From: Paenibacillus wynnii
Lineage (GTDB): Bacteria > Bacillota > Bacilli > Paenibacillales > Paenibacillaceae
Assembly (NCBI RefSeq): GCF_030812855.1
Contig: NZ_JAUSTK010000020.1
Coordinates: forward strand, 25,717 to 89,716
DNA: 64,000 nt
Reading direction: 5' to 3'
In this document: positions 52,871 through 62,047 of the stretch, in pieces
How the letters are laid out: each line of letters starts with the position of its first letter
How positions within the stretch are numbered: position 1 is the stretch's first letter
Program-made: the position numbers and the translations under genes
Notes under the pieces: model-generated
Seen by the model: the letters and a program-made list of their open reading frames with translations, nothing else
Databases searched by the model: none
Told to the model about the DNA's origin: nothing

Positions 52871-53176
52871 TCATTCATTGGTCCATGCACTTAGTCCACC
52901 TGTCATGTTCACTACATGGAATCCCCTCTCACTAAGCAACTCACAAGCCAAACCACTTCGACTTCCGCTTCTGCACATTACTATAATTTCGCGCTGAGGA
53001 TCGAGTTCATGCTGCCGTTCAATTAACTGTCCAAGTGGAATATGTTTGGCATTGGGAAGATGTCCTTCAGCCCATTCTACAGGCTCACGTACGTCCAAGA
53101 GTATCAAACTTTCTCCTTTTTTCAGACGACTTGCAACTTTTTGCGGACTCATTTCTTGCGGAATCTTAAATGCCAT
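52871..53176 (-). CDS. Single-domain rhodanese
   Basis: 101 residues. Active loop CRSGSRS with the catalytic Cys near 67, and LLDVREPVEWAEGHLPNAKHIP. Moves sulfane sulfur. AGGGAGG before ATG. Divergent from an ArsR gene and the multi-domain sulfur enzyme; a palindrome between the starts suggests shared control. Confidence 0.92.
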   Translation of the reverse strand: MAFKIPQEMSPQKVASRLKKGESLILLDVREPVEWAEGHLPNAKHIPLGQLIERQHELDPQREIIVMCRSGSRSGLACELLSERGFHVVNMTGGLSAWTNE

Positions 53177-53230
53177 AATTTATTTCCTCCCTGAGATGAT
53201 TTGATAAAAAGTAGTTGCTTTCTAAATCAT

Positions 53231-53252
53231 TATATCATAATATTACGATATA
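53231..53252. promoter_or_regulatory. 22-bp palindrome between rhodanese and arsR-type genes
   Basis: TATATCATAATATTACGATATA, a dyad with one mismatched pair. Likely operator of the ArsR-type protein for both directions. Confidence 0.6.
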
Positions 53253-53282
53253 TAGATTTTGTAAAGCGAGGTGAACTTCTTC

Positions 53283-53567
53283 ATGGACAACAATTTCAAA
53301 GTCTATACCCAAACCTCTGATACCTTAAAAGCTCTGGCTCATCCCGTTAGATTATGCATCCTGAAAGGTCTGCTTGAGAAAGGCAGCTGCAACGTAAGCT
53401 TCATGCAGGAATGCCTCAACCTTCCTCAATCAACGGTTTCACAGCATCTCCAGAAGCTTAGATCTTTAGGCATTGTTGTAACTGAACGAAATGGCCTTGA
53501 AGTTAATTATTCGGTTAAAGATGCAAGAATTAAACAGCTTATTCAATTATTTTTAGGGGAGGAATAA
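53283..53567 (+). CDS. ArsR/SmtB-type regulator, probable sulfane-sulfur sensor
   Basis: 94 residues. Winged HTH with LPQSTVSQHLQKLRSLGIV. Two Cys (in GSCNV and MQECL) sit close together ahead of the recognition helix. Start is ATG 53283 behind GAGGTGA. The stop touches the ATG of the sulfur enzyme (TAAATG), so both are one operon. Context suggests persulfide sensing similar to BigR/SqrR; that is inference. Confidence 0.85.
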   Translation: MDNNFKVYTQTSDTLKALAHPVRLCILKGLLEKGSCNVSFMQECLNLPQSTVSQHLQKLRSLGIVVTERNGLEVNYSVKDARIKQLIQLFLGEE

Positions 53568-56033
53568 ATGATTATGAGTAAAAAAGTGTTGATTGTCGGT
53601 GGAGTTGCAGGAGGTGCTTCGGCAGCAGCTCGTTTACGGAGATTAGATGAAGATGCACATATTATAATGTTTGAACGAGATCCTTATATTTCGTTTGCCA
53701 ACTGTGGACTTCCTTATTATATCGGTGGTTCAATACAGGACCGTTCTAAGTTGCTTGTTCAGACCCCAGAAGCTATGCATAATCGCTTTAACATTGACGT
53801 ACGGACTCAAAGTGAGGTCGTTTCCATTGATCCGGTGAACAAAAAGGTACACGTAAGCAGCAAGGAAAATGGCTTCTATGAGGAAAGCTATGATGCAATC
53901 ATTTTGTCTCCAGGTGCCAGACCTATTCGCCCGTCTTTACCCGGTATAGAAAGCACAAAAATTCACACACTTCGCAATATACCGGATACCGATAGAATTA
54001 AAGCAAAAGTCACAGAGGAAGGTACACGATCAGCAATAGTTATTGGTGGTGGATTTATCGGGGTTGAAATGGCAGAGAACCTCAGAGAAGCTGGACTGGA
54101 AGTGACGTTGATCGAAGCCGGTTCGCATATATTGGCTCCCTTCGACTCTGAAATGTCTTCAGTACTGGCTAAGGAGCTTGAGGAACATGGGGTAAACCTA
54201 ATCTTCTCCGATATGGTTCAAGGGTTCTCGGAAATCGGAGAGCAAATTGCTGTGAGGTTAGCGAGTGGTACTGTTCTTCAAAGTGAAATGGTGCTGCTGG
54301 CCATTGGAGTTTCTCCTGATACCTCATTCCTGAAAGACAGCGGCTTGGAGTTGGGTCCCCGCGGCCATATTCTGGTCAATGAACGAATGGAGACGAACCT
54401 GGAAAATGTGTTTGCCGTAGGTGATGCAGTCGAAGTAGTTGATTTCGTCAACGGGAGCAAAACCGCCATTCCTCTAGCAGGTCCAGCCAACAAACAAGGT
54501 CGGATTGCCGCTGATAATGTCTGCGGACTTAGCACTACTTATAAGGGATCTCAAGGCACATCGATCATAAAAGTGTTTGGCCTAACGGGTGCTGCTACTG
54601 GTAACAATGAAAAAACTCTTCAACGACTTGGCATCCCTTATCATGTGGTCAATATTCATCCTAATTCCCATGCATCCTATTATCCTGGTGCAACTCCATT
54701 ATCCATGAAGCTGATCTTTGATAAGCAAGGCTTAGTGCTGGGAGCTCAAGCCGTTGGTTATGATGGAGTGGACAAACGGATTGATGATATTGCCACCGTT
54801 ATCAGATTTAGAGGCACAGTTACGGATTTGACAGAATTGGAACTTTCATACGCCCCTCCCTATTCATCCGCGAAGGACCCAGTGAATATGGCAGGATATA
54901 CAGCCGAAAATATTCTAGCAGGCTTAACAGAGGTATTTGTACCGGCTGAGTTAGCGAAGCGCGACTTGAACAACACGATTTTGGTAGATGTACGCTCGGA
55001 ACTGGAGCATGCCAACGGTCATATTGAAGGCTCTATTAACATTCCTGTGGACGATTTACGCGAGCGTCTGGCAGAGCTTGATCCAAGCAAGGAGATTTGG
55101 GTTTACTGCCAAGTGGGCTTGAGAGGTTATACCGCATCCCGTATTCTTATGCAAAAAGGGTTGCACGTGAAGAATCTGACCGGAGGTTACAAAACCTATC
55201 TAATGAGTGTACCTACACCTAAAATAGAGAGTCCGGCTCCAAACCTTTCAGTAGCTGATCCAAAAAAGGAAATTGCAGCAACTGCCGAATTAACCCCCGA
55301 TTCTGTTCTTGATGCCTGTGGATTGTGCTGTCCAGGACCCTTAATTCAAGTAAGACAGAGTATGGACCCCTTGCAAGATGGACAGATACTGAAGGTCACT
55401 GCCTCCGATCCTGGTTTCTATGAAGACATTAAGGCGTGGGTGCGGATGTCCGGGAATGGACTAATGAAATTGACGAAGTTGCCTAATGGTATGATCGAAG
55501 CCTATTTGTGCAAAGGGGTCTCAGAAGAAAACCCTTCCGTACCCTCACAGCAAACACAAGGTCATAACGGTAGCACCATGGTTGTCTTCAGTGGAGATTT
55601 AGATAAGGCCATTGCTTCCTTCATTATTGCTAATGGAGCTGCATCCAGCGGCAAAAAAGTGACCATGTTCTTTACCTTCTGGGGACTGAATATTATCCGT
55701 AAGCCAGAGAAAATGCGTGTGAATAAGAATTTCATGGGTAAAATGTTCGGTATGATGATGCCACGAGGCAGCCGGAGACTGAAGCTGTCTAATATGCACA
55801 TGATGGGCATGGGTTCACAGATGATCCGATCTCTTATGAAAAGTAAGAATGTACTTTCTTTGGAGGAGTTGATTCAATCCGCTATTGACCAAGGCGTTGA
55901 GATTGTTGCTTGCCAGATGTCTATGGACCTTATGGGCATTACCCATGAAGAGTTAATAGACGGTGTTGGTCTTGGTGGCGTGGGCTATTATCTCGGTCAA
56001 GCTGATCAATCGGGTCATAATTTGTTTATCTAA
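53568..56033 (+). CDS. Four-domain sulfur enzyme: CoA-disulfide reductase-rhodanese-TusA-DsrE
   Basis: 821 residues. 1-450: FAD/NAD(P) disulfide reductase of the CoADR/Npsr type, Cys46 in FANCGLPYY, VGGVAGG and GGGFIGVEMAE. 455-550: rhodanese with Cys514 in VYCQVGLRG. 580-650: TusA-type with CGLCCPGP (584-591). 668-821: DsrE-type with ACQMSMDLMG (Cys782). All four sulfur-carrying Cys are present. It likely reduces CoA-persulfide or polysulfide and passes sulfur in cis. GGGGAGG is 5 bases before ATG. Coupled to the ArsR gene. Confidence 0.9.
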   Translation: MIMSKKVLIVGGVAGGASAAARLRRLDEDAHIIMFERDPYISFANCGLPYYIGGSIQDRSKLLVQTPEAMHNRFNIDVRTQSEVVSIDPVNKKVHVSSKENGFYEESYDAIILSPGARPIRPSLPGIESTKIHTLRNIPDTDRIKAKVTEEGTRSAIVIGGGFIGVEMAENLREAGLEVTLIEAGSHILAPFDSEMSSVLAKELEEHGVNLIFSDMVQGFSEIGEQIAVRLASGTVLQSEMVLLAIGVSPDTSFLKDSGLELGPRGHILVNERMETNLENVFAVGDAVEVVDFVNGSKTAIPLAGPANKQGRIAADNVCGLSTTYKGSQGTSIIKVFGLTGAATGNNEKTLQRLGIPYHVVNIHPNSHASYYPGATPLSMKLIFDKQGLVLGAQAVGYDGVDKRIDDIATVIRFRGTVTDLTELELSYAPPYSSAKDPVNMAGYTAENILAGLTEVFVPAELAKRDLNNTILVDVRSELEHANGHIEGSINIPVDDLRERLAELDPSKEIWVYCQVGLRGYTASRILMQKGLHVKNLTGGYKTYLMSVPTPKIESPAPNLSVADPKKEIAATAELTPDSVLDACGLCCPGPLIQVRQSMDPLQDGQILKVTASDPGFYEDIKAWVRMSGNGLMKLTKLPNGMIEAYLCKGVSEENPSVPSQQTQGHNGSTMVVFSGDLDKAIASFIIANGAASSGKKVTMFFTFWGLNIIRKPEKMRVNKNFMGKMFGMMMPRGSRRLKLSNMHMMGMGSQMIRSLMKSKNVLSLEELIQSAIDQGVEIVACQMSMDLMGITHEELIDGVGLGGVGYYLGQADQSGHNLFI

Positions 56034-56048
56034 TAATTTAATTACAAA

Positions 56049-56088
56049 CAAAGAAATCGCCCTTTAGTAAAGGTGCGATTTCTTTGTA
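56049..56088 (+). terminator. Terminator of the sulfur operon
   Basis: CAAAGAAATCGC..GCGATTTCTTTG stem. Confidence 0.8.
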
Positions 56089-56158
56089 CAATCCATATAC
56101 AACTATTATCTATAGATTTAACTTAAGATTTTTAGAGTAAGGGATTAGTCGCACTGTG

Positions 56159-56270
56159 GTGAATGTTTGGACTCGGACGCTATTCTCTACAGATTTCTTT
56201 GAAAGATACCGCTTTTCGCTGTACAAATCCGTAGACAGCCAATGCTCTCGAAGAAAGCTTTCCTACAGAA
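56159..56270 (+). repeat. Nested-palindrome repeat, degenerate copy
   Basis: GTGAATGTTTGGA, CTCTACAGATTTCTT, ATACCGCTTTTCGC, AATCCGTAGACA and TTCCTACAG appear in the same order as in the copy at 41.94 kb. The outer arms have drifted. Confidence 0.65.
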
Positions 56271-56383
56271 AGCCTTCGGGCGGTCGCTCTCGCTCCTCCA
56301 GTTTTAAAATTTCCCAACGTCACTCCTTCCCTCAAGATATACGAACACGCGTGGATATCTGCTCAAGATGAATGCGTAAGCTT

Positions 56384-56566
56384 ACGGACCCAAAGGACGC
56401 TATTTACACCATTCAGTTGAATTCCTCATCCATACGGACACAGAAAGCACTATTGGTGTATCAGAAGCCTGAATGGATCTCTTTTCGACTAAATAGCTGC
56501 ATCTGTGTCCGCATAAATTACTTACAGAGCCATTTATAGACAATAAGGGATCTGTAGTCCGCATAG
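56384..56566. repeat. Four-unit repeat with GCGGACACAG cores
   Basis: Two direct units (56384, ACGGACCCAAAGGACGCTAT; 56433, ACGGACACAGAAAGCACTAT) and two inverted ones (56489-56515, CTAAATAGC..TGTGTCCGCAT; 56548-56566, TGTAGTCCGCATA). No ORF of note in 56271-56680. Confidence 0.55.
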
Positions 56567-56680
56567 AGTTCTTCACCCGATCTACCCTTATAAGTATTTA
56601 CTTTAGCGGCTGGAAGTTCAAATTTTCACGTTAGAGACGCCTGAGCCTTAAGTTAATATCTTAAGTTCGTCTTAGATAAA

Positions 56681-57145
56681 TTAGACAAATTTCTCAAATA
56701 TAAATTCATCGTTTCTTTCCCCGACCTTGCTATACCCGCATTTAGCGTAGAAATGATGGTTTTTGGTACTCCACTGCGGGGTATCAAGCCACCACTTCGA
56801 AACGTTCTGGAACTCGCTCTCTATGGCCTGAATGGCTAGAGTTCCAATTCCTTTGTCCTGAAATTTAGGATCAATAAAAATTCTACCCAAGCAATGAGCT
56901 TGTTGCTGGTCTGCAAATATAATGGCTCCACCCACAATGTCATTATTCCATAAGATTTTAAAATAGTGCCCATGTTGCATAATATCTTTCTGCCATTCTT
57001 CTGAATCATAACCTGGAGGACCTCCACCCTCCTCACTGTTATCGAAGCGCTGAGATTCGTCATCAAAGCTTGCTTTCTGAATTTCCGCCAGATACTTTGC
57101 ATCTTCTTGAAGCGCCTTCTCTAAAGTCAACAATATAAACACCAT
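56681..57145 (-). CDS. GNAT-family N-acetyltransferase
   Basis: 154 residues. Acetyl-CoA site in LGRIFIDPKFQDKGIGTLAI (motif A Q-x-K-G-I-G). C-terminal FYAKCGYSKVGERNDEF is typical. Substrate unknown. The ribosome site is unclear; the start could be a few codons later (around ILLTLEKA). Monocistronic. Confidence 0.85.
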   Translation of the reverse strand: MVFILLTLEKALQEDAKYLAEIQKASFDDESQRFDNSEEGGGPPGYDSEEWQKDIMQHGHYFKILWNNDIVGGAIIFADQQQAHCLGRIFIDPKFQDKGIGTLAIQAIESEFQNVSKWWLDTPQWSTKNHHFYAKCGYSKVGERNDEFIFEKFV

Positions 57146-57335
57146 CCCATCTAGGTATGTGAAAATATGAACTTTTTTCTTAGTTGATTATATCTCATTT
57201 ATGGATTTTAATTCCATGATAACATTTTGTTGGTGCAACATCTGACCTGATAGATAGAGAGACTTCAAGTTTTCCAAAGGTGAAAACGCCTTACATTATT
57301 GAACAAGCTGTTCAAAATGGGGATATTGTTAATAT

Positions 57336-58202
57336 TCACGGCATTGAGGGTGAACCTACATCGAATTCCCTTTTATATATCGAGCTTACTTTCTCCAGAA
57401 CCTTACTTCCCAGATTAATGAATTTCAGATCACTCACTTCCCCTTTAATAAGGAAAACACCTGATAACTCTCTGTTTTTACCGAAAGCTGCTTCATATAA
57501 AAGCGTGGCCCCTTTGCTAGGAGGCGGAAAAGCCAACTTCATAATCGGTTTCATATAAAATGGTAAACCTGATTTCTTATTTTTTCTTAAGGTATTATTG
57601 CCCCCGGGGTCTGCACTGCGAATCTTGAGTCCCTCGGATGCAAGCAATGGTGCGATCTCCAGAGTCCACAAGGACAGTGCTAACTTAGAAGCTGCATAAG
57701 GTCCGAAGAGCTTCTTGAACTCCGTTGGATGCTCCAGAGTATCGGGATCAAATTGTTTGAGGAATTTAAAAGCATTGGTCGAAGTATTAATAATCGTTTT
57801 CAATGTACCTCTATGCAAAAGCTCCTTAAGTTCTTCAACTATAATGTAAGGTACAACCGTCTGTAATTCGAAGTGGCTCTCTCTACCCTGCTTAGAAAAT
57901 CTTAGATCAGGGAAGCTACCCCCCGCATTATTAAAGAGCACATCTATCTTGTCTTCCTCTGCTTTGATTTGATTCAAGGCTGCTCTCAAGCTTGAAAAAT
58001 CCGTGAGTTCCGCTTTATATATCCGAAGCTGCTTGATATTTAGAGCTTGGTTTATTTGCATGTCATCTTCAGGGAACCCTGAGCGGACCAAGGCGATGAC
58101 CTGCCAGCCTTCGGATAACAGTCTGCGAGTCAGCTCTAAACCAATTCCGTTGTTAGCGCCTGTAAGAAGAGCTATCCGGTCTTGCTCTATTCTTTCACTC
58201 AT
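57336..58202 (-). CDS. Short-chain dehydrogenase/reductase
   Basis: 288 residues. TGANNGIG cofactor loop at about 14-21, NNAGG at about 92-96, Ser in INTST and catalytic YAASK at about 170. NAD(P)-dependent. GGAGGG precedes ATG. Divergent from a TetR gene 196 bases away, which probably controls it. Confidence 0.9.
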   Translation of the reverse strand: MSERIEQDRIALLTGANNGIGLELTRRLLSEGWQVIALVRSGFPEDDMQINQALNIKQLRIYKAELTDFSSLRAALNQIKAEEDKIDVLFNNAGGSFPDLRFSKQGRESHFELQTVVPYIIVEELKELLHRGTLKTIINTSTNAFKFLKQFDPDTLEHPTEFKKLFGPYAASKLALSLWTLEIAPLLASEGLKIRSADPGGNNTLRKNKKSGLPFYMKPIMKLAFPPPSKGATLLYEAAFGKNRELSGVFLIKGEVSDLKFINLGSKVLEKVSSIYKREFDVGSPSMP

Positions 58203-58249
58203 AGTAATCCCTCCATCTTTAGGGTCTGAATCGTTTAAGGTTATAAAAG

Positions 58250-58263
58250 CAACACGCGTTGTT
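58250..58263. promoter_or_regulatory. Candidate TetR operator in the SDR/TetR gap
   Basis: CAACACGCGTTGTT is near-palindromic. A second related dyad, TTGTTGGTTTAACAACA, lies at 58329-58345. Confidence 0.35.
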
Positions 58264-58398
58264 AAAGCGCCAACTGTCTAGTATACTAATATGCAGGACC
58301 CCTTGGGTCAACCATCAATGTCGGCGGTTTGTTGGTTTAACAACACTATTTCAAATCTGTTGGTTTCCTACTCATATACAAGGATTGAGGTGTAACGG

Positions 58399-58995
58399 AT
58401 GATCATCAATGAAAATGATCCGCGAGTAAAACGTTCCAAACAATTAATTAAAGATGCCTTTACCAAACTTATGATGGAACGTGATTTCGAGTCGATTACC
58501 GTCAAAGACATCACGGAACTAGCCACTATTAATCGCGCCACCTTCTATGCACATTATGAAGATAAATATCAGCTGCTGGAGACGCTCTTCCTAGAGCTTT
58601 TTAATCAGACACTTGCCGAGAGGAATATTGAGCATAACCCCTTCAACTTAGAAACCCTCGAAAAATTAATTTTGGCATTATGCGATTATTTCAAACGTAT
58701 CAAGATGGGATGTAAAAAAATAACTTCCTCTGTTATGTCCCTGATGGAAGAAAAAATCATCTGCCGTTTGACTACTTTAATCAAGGAACTTGTTAAGCAC
58801 TCCACCGATAAGAAAAATGTCATCACAGAGGATATTGAGCTTTCTATTATTATGGTCAGTTGGTCCATTTATGGGGTCGCTCTGCATTGGAATAGTGATA
58901 AACGCACTTCGCAAGAATTGCTGGCCGCGAGTTCAGCTAAGCTAATCCAAAACGGTTATGGTGATGTGTTATTCTCAATCGGCACTTTTGCTTAA
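58399..58995 (+). CDS. TetR/AcrR-type regulator
   Basis: 198 residues. HTH about 12-55 (ITVKDITELATINRATFYAHYEDKYQLLE). The C-terminal part resembles the DhaS-like TetR_C_7 group. GAGGTG precedes ATG. Divergent from the SDR gene. Confidence 0.9.
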   Translation: MIINENDPRVKRSKQLIKDAFTKLMMERDFESITVKDITELATINRATFYAHYEDKYQLLETLFLELFNQTLAERNIEHNPFNLETLEKLILALCDYFKRIKMGCKKITSSVMSLMEEKIICRLTTLIKELVKHSTDKKNVITEDIELSIIMVSWSIYGVALHWNSDKRTSQELLAASSAKLIQNGYGDVLFSIGTFA

Positions 58996-59009
58996 ATAGC
59001 CAGCCAAGA

Positions 59010-59034
59010 CCCGCCTGCACAGGCGGTTTTTTTG
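59010..59034 (+). terminator. Terminator of the TetR gene
   Basis: CCGCCTG-ca-CAGGCGG then TTTTTTTG. Confidence 0.88.
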
Positions 59035-59094
59035 TTGATAGGACACTGGTCAGATGGGCAGTTACCTATTTGGGTATGATGGATACCTTATATC

Positions 59095-59142
59095 AAAAAA
59101 AGACACCCCACTTAAAAAGTTAGGAGTGTCTTTTTGTTTTTT
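59095..59142. terminator. Second hairpin upstream of yitT-like gene
   Basis: AAAGACAC..CTT-aaaa-AG..GTGTCTTT, then TTGTTTTTTT. Its parent transcript is not clear. Confidence 0.55.
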
Positions 59143-59240
59143 TGAATTCGCATGATTTTATAGATGTCATTCTCTATGTTAACGAGCATACATTAATAAA
59201 AGGACTAGCGTACCATTACATTTCCACTTAGGGTGATATT

Positions 59241-59897
59241 GTGAAAGCCAACCAAAGCAGTAATAAGATATATTTCCTGCGGCGTTTATGCAAAAAAGGT
59301 TCTTTAATTACCACAGGGTCAGTCATCCAAGGATTTGGTATGGCCGTTTTTTTATTCCCACATTCCATTCCTTCCGGCGGAGCTGCCGGATTAGCGGTGC
59401 TGCTTAATTACTGGTTTCACTTGCCTATGAGCTTAGGTTTATGGCTAATGAACATTATGTTTTTACTCTTTACCGTCCAGTACCTTGGAAAGATTAGTGC
59501 TTTCGGCACGATTATGGTCATCACCGTTACATCTGTCTCTGTTAAAGTTTTGGATGTATATTTTGAGTCCCCTTTTCCAAATATTTGGTTCGACTTATTA
59601 GCAGGTTCCATACTATTGGGTACTGGCATCTCCATACTATTGAGTCAAAGGGTCTCCAACGGCGGTATTGGTTATGTGGCATTAGCCATTTATAAGTTTA
59701 AACGCATTAACCCAGGCAAAACGTTATTTTGGATGAACGGATTTATCTTTTTATTAGCAGCTTATGTCATTGATTGGAAGATCATTATTCTTGCCGTCAT
59801 ATGTCAGTGGGTGTCAACCAGAATTGTTACTTGGATCTACAAACCTCCCTTTGGAAGGGAAACCCCTGTTTACACTTTAGCTTGGCGTAAAAAATAG
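59241..59897 (+). CDS. YitT-family membrane protein
   Basis: 218 residues, about five or six helices. Typical are GFGMAVFLFPHSIPSGGAAGLAVLL and GGIGYVALAIYKF; this length lacks the C-terminal DUF2179 domain present in longer family members. Start is GTG 59241 with AGGGTGA before it. Function unknown; convergent with an MFS gene. Confidence 0.85.
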   Translation: MKANQSSNKIYFLRRLCKKGSLITTGSVIQGFGMAVFLFPHSIPSGGAAGLAVLLNYWFHLPMSLGLWLMNIMFLLFTVQYLGKISAFGTIMVITVTSVSVKVLDVYFESPFPNIWFDLLAGSILLGTGISILLSQRVSNGGIGYVALAIYKFKRINPGKTLFWMNGFIFLLAAYVIDWKIIILAVICQWVSTRIVTWIYKPPFGRETPVYTLAWRKK

Positions 59898-59911
59898 CAT
59901 GGAGTATGTTA

Positions 59912-61186
59912 TTATCTGCCGGGGGCCGTCTCTAATACTTGTATGGAACGTTTTCCCTTCTTTTCTTCTTTCCCTGAGGATTCTTCATCCTGATTATTGT
60001 TAACCCGTATCATCAGTAATGCTAGCACTCCAACGATGAAGGTAAATCCTGCGATGGACAAGAACATCCCTACTCTAGACCACTCCATAAGAAATCCGAA
60101 TAGGGGAGGTCCGATCGCAACCCCCAAGAAACGAACAGAACCATATAGTGAAGTAACAAATCCCCGCCGTTCTTTACCTACTGCTCCTGTGATGAAGCTG
60201 TTGATACAAGGAAGGATAAACCCTGTTCCCAGACTGCTTAAGGCAAGAACGGTAATAAAAAGGGTTAGGTTGTTTATAAACGAAAGGGTTCCATAAGAAA
60301 TAGTCATTAAGACAAACCCAATCACAATTAGCTTTTTCATAAGCTTTTGATTTTTACCTATTTTAGCACCGGTTATATACGATGTAGTACACATAACTAA
60401 CAACGGTATGGCCAGCATTAGGCCTTTCATAACCCCTGTAATGTTATGGGTTTTTTCCAATATTTCCGATAAATAAAAAAGGATCCCAAACAAGGTAAAC
60501 AGACAGGTCGCTCCCGCTAAATACGCTGTAAACAGCCATCTGCCCTGTTCTCTAAATGCACTCATTAATCCCGAAAAATACTTTTTTACACCAGGCGGTG
60601 CCTTCTCTTTCTCCTTCTCCTTGATAAAGAACCAAGTCAAACCTATGGAAATCAGAACAACTAAAGGAAAAGCGAAAAACGCTCCGTACCAGACAATTAA
60701 TGCAATTAATGATCCTAAAATGGGTGAGATAACCTTACCAAAACCATTGGAGGCTTCTACAAGACCTAGCACCCTGCTCTCCTCTGCTCCTTTAAACAGG
60801 TCCCCCGCTAATGCCATGGCGATGGGGGCAGTTCCTGCTGCTCCAATGCCCTGCAAGGTTCGACCCACAAGGATCCATATATAGGCTTTAGAAAAAGAAG
60901 CCGCTGCAAACCCCGCGAGTAACCCCCCTAACCCATATAGGATTAACGCTGGAATAATCACGGCTTTACGGGAGAATCGGTCGGATAAATACCCTAGAAT
61001 AGGTATAGAAAAAGCTGCAACTAATGAGAATATGGTTATCGTCATACTCACCTGCAGCGAAGAGAGATGAAGCTCCGATTTCATTTTAGGCAAAACTGGG
61101 ATTAGCATTGAATTGCCCAGTGTCATAATCAATGGAATCGAGCCAATAGCCACGATGGTTTTACCCGATGTATGATGCTCAGCCAT
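59912..61186 (-). CDS. MFS exporter (DHA1 type, 12-TM)
   Basis: 424 residues. Motif A LGYLSDRFSRKAVI, motif C region EASNGFGKVISPILGSLIA, and 12 helices. C-terminal tail is rich in Glu/Lys (DEESSGKEEKKGKRS). AAAGGAGG precedes ATG. Drug or siderophore-like efflux possible; substrate unknown. No regulator adjacent. Confidence 0.88.
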   Translation of the reverse strand: MAEHHTSGKTIVAIGSIPLIMTLGNSMLIPVLPKMKSELHLSSLQVSMTITIFSLVAAFSIPILGYLSDRFSRKAVIIPALILYGLGGLLAGFAAASFSKAYIWILVGRTLQGIGAAGTAPIAMALAGDLFKGAEESRVLGLVEASNGFGKVISPILGSLIALIVWYGAFFAFPLVVLISIGLTWFFIKEKEKEKAPPGVKKYFSGLMSAFREQGRWLFTAYLAGATCLFTLFGILFYLSEILEKTHNITGVMKGLMLAIPLLVMCTTSYITGAKIGKNQKLMKKLIVIGFVLMTISYGTLSFINNLTLFITVLALSSLGTGFILPCINSFITGAVGKERRGFVTSLYGSVRFLGVAIGPPLFGFLMEWSRVGMFLSIAGFTFIVGVLALLMIRVNNNQDEESSGKEEKKGKRSIQVLETAPGR

Positions 61187-61342
61187 TGTTAAGGTAGCCT
61201 CCTTTGAGATTCACACCAATGTCCAAGTTAGAATGTCCCTTCACTGTTATACTTATACTTTGTTATAGATTGTCACTGATGGGGAATATTAAAATAAATA
61301 ATCCATAAAAGACTACAGCATCTAAAGGAAAGGATAAATGAT

Positions 61343-61726
61343 GTGAAGCTGTTCATTGAGTATATTTTGGAGGAAATTGAGCAGATCGGTATCCAGAATT
61401 CACTGCGTGTTTCTCTTTCTTCCAAAAAAAATGAAGATAATTACGTCCGTGGAGTTATGCAATTTTTTGACAACCAATTTGAGGTGCACCTTGTGATCGT
61501 ATTTAGTTTTCCCGAAGAGAATCCAGGTCTAAACTACATCTTCTGGATTCTCAACAAAGAAGGAAACGATAATGTGATTGAGAAAGACGGCTCCAAAGAG
61601 AAAGCCATGGATCTTGTCAAAAATGCGGCTCTGAAAGAAATTAAGATCAACCTTTCAAAAGGGGCTGAAATCCGCAATCTTTTCAAAGAAATAGGACTAT
61701 GTCTCCCACCTTCGGTTGTTATTTAA
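61343..61726 (+). CDS. 127-residue protein, unknown function
   Basis: GTG start with AAAGG about nine bases before. Mixed alpha/beta: KLFIEYILEEIEQIGIQNSL, QFEVHLVIVFSFPEE, KGAEIRNLFKEIGLCLPP. Cytoplasmic, no motif recognised. Followed 53 bases later by a short acidic ORF on the same strand. Confidence 0.65.
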   Translation: MKLFIEYILEEIEQIGIQNSLRVSLSSKKNEDNYVRGVMQFFDNQFEVHLVIVFSFPEENPGLNYIFWILNKEGNDNVIEKDGSKEKAMDLVKNAALKEIKINLSKGAEIRNLFKEIGLCLPPSVVI

Positions 61727-61779
61727 TGAATAATTGAAGCTAAAGAACCACACTCCACTGCAGAAAGGGCGATTTACTG

Positions 61780-61932
61780 ATGCCTCACGACAACACACCC
61801 GATGAAACTGACAATGATCCAAAAACAAAATACGAAGATATGAGTATTCATCCACACCCAAGCATGCTTCCAATACATGCAGACGGGGATGATCGAACAT
61901 CTGTAGATGAAAACGCTCAAAAAAATAAGTAA
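61780..61932 (+). CDS. 50-residue acidic small protein
   Basis: ATG at 61780 with AAAGGG upstream and a good terminator after. Product starts MPHDNTPDETDNDPKTKYED and has HPHPSMLPIHADGDDR in the middle. Hydrophilic, Asp/Asn/His-rich, probably disordered. No family recognised. Together with the 127-residue gene it may form an operon. Confidence 0.55.
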   Translation: MPHDNTPDETDNDPKTKYEDMSIHPHPSMLPIHADGDDRTSVDENAQKNK

Positions 61933-61936
61933 ACAA

Positions 61937-61982
61937 AAAAAGCGTCTTAGCCCGAAGTAGATATGGCTCAGACGCTTTTATT
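61937..61982 (+). terminator. Terminator after the 50-residue ORF
   Basis: AAAAGCGTCT-t-AGCC..GGCT-c-AGACGCTTTTA. Confidence 0.85.
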
Positions 61983-62047
61983 CTGAAAAATCGATTTACT
62001 TTCCGTCCAGAGTTTCTTCATCCTTACGGAGTTGGTCCTTTTACTTA

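Noticed and set aside
57280..57558. Plus-strand ORF starting VKTPYIIEQAVQNGDIV
   Set aside because: It runs mostly antisense to the SDR gene. The first 24 residues look protein-like and could be a gene fragment, but I cannot name a family and there is no good ribosome site.
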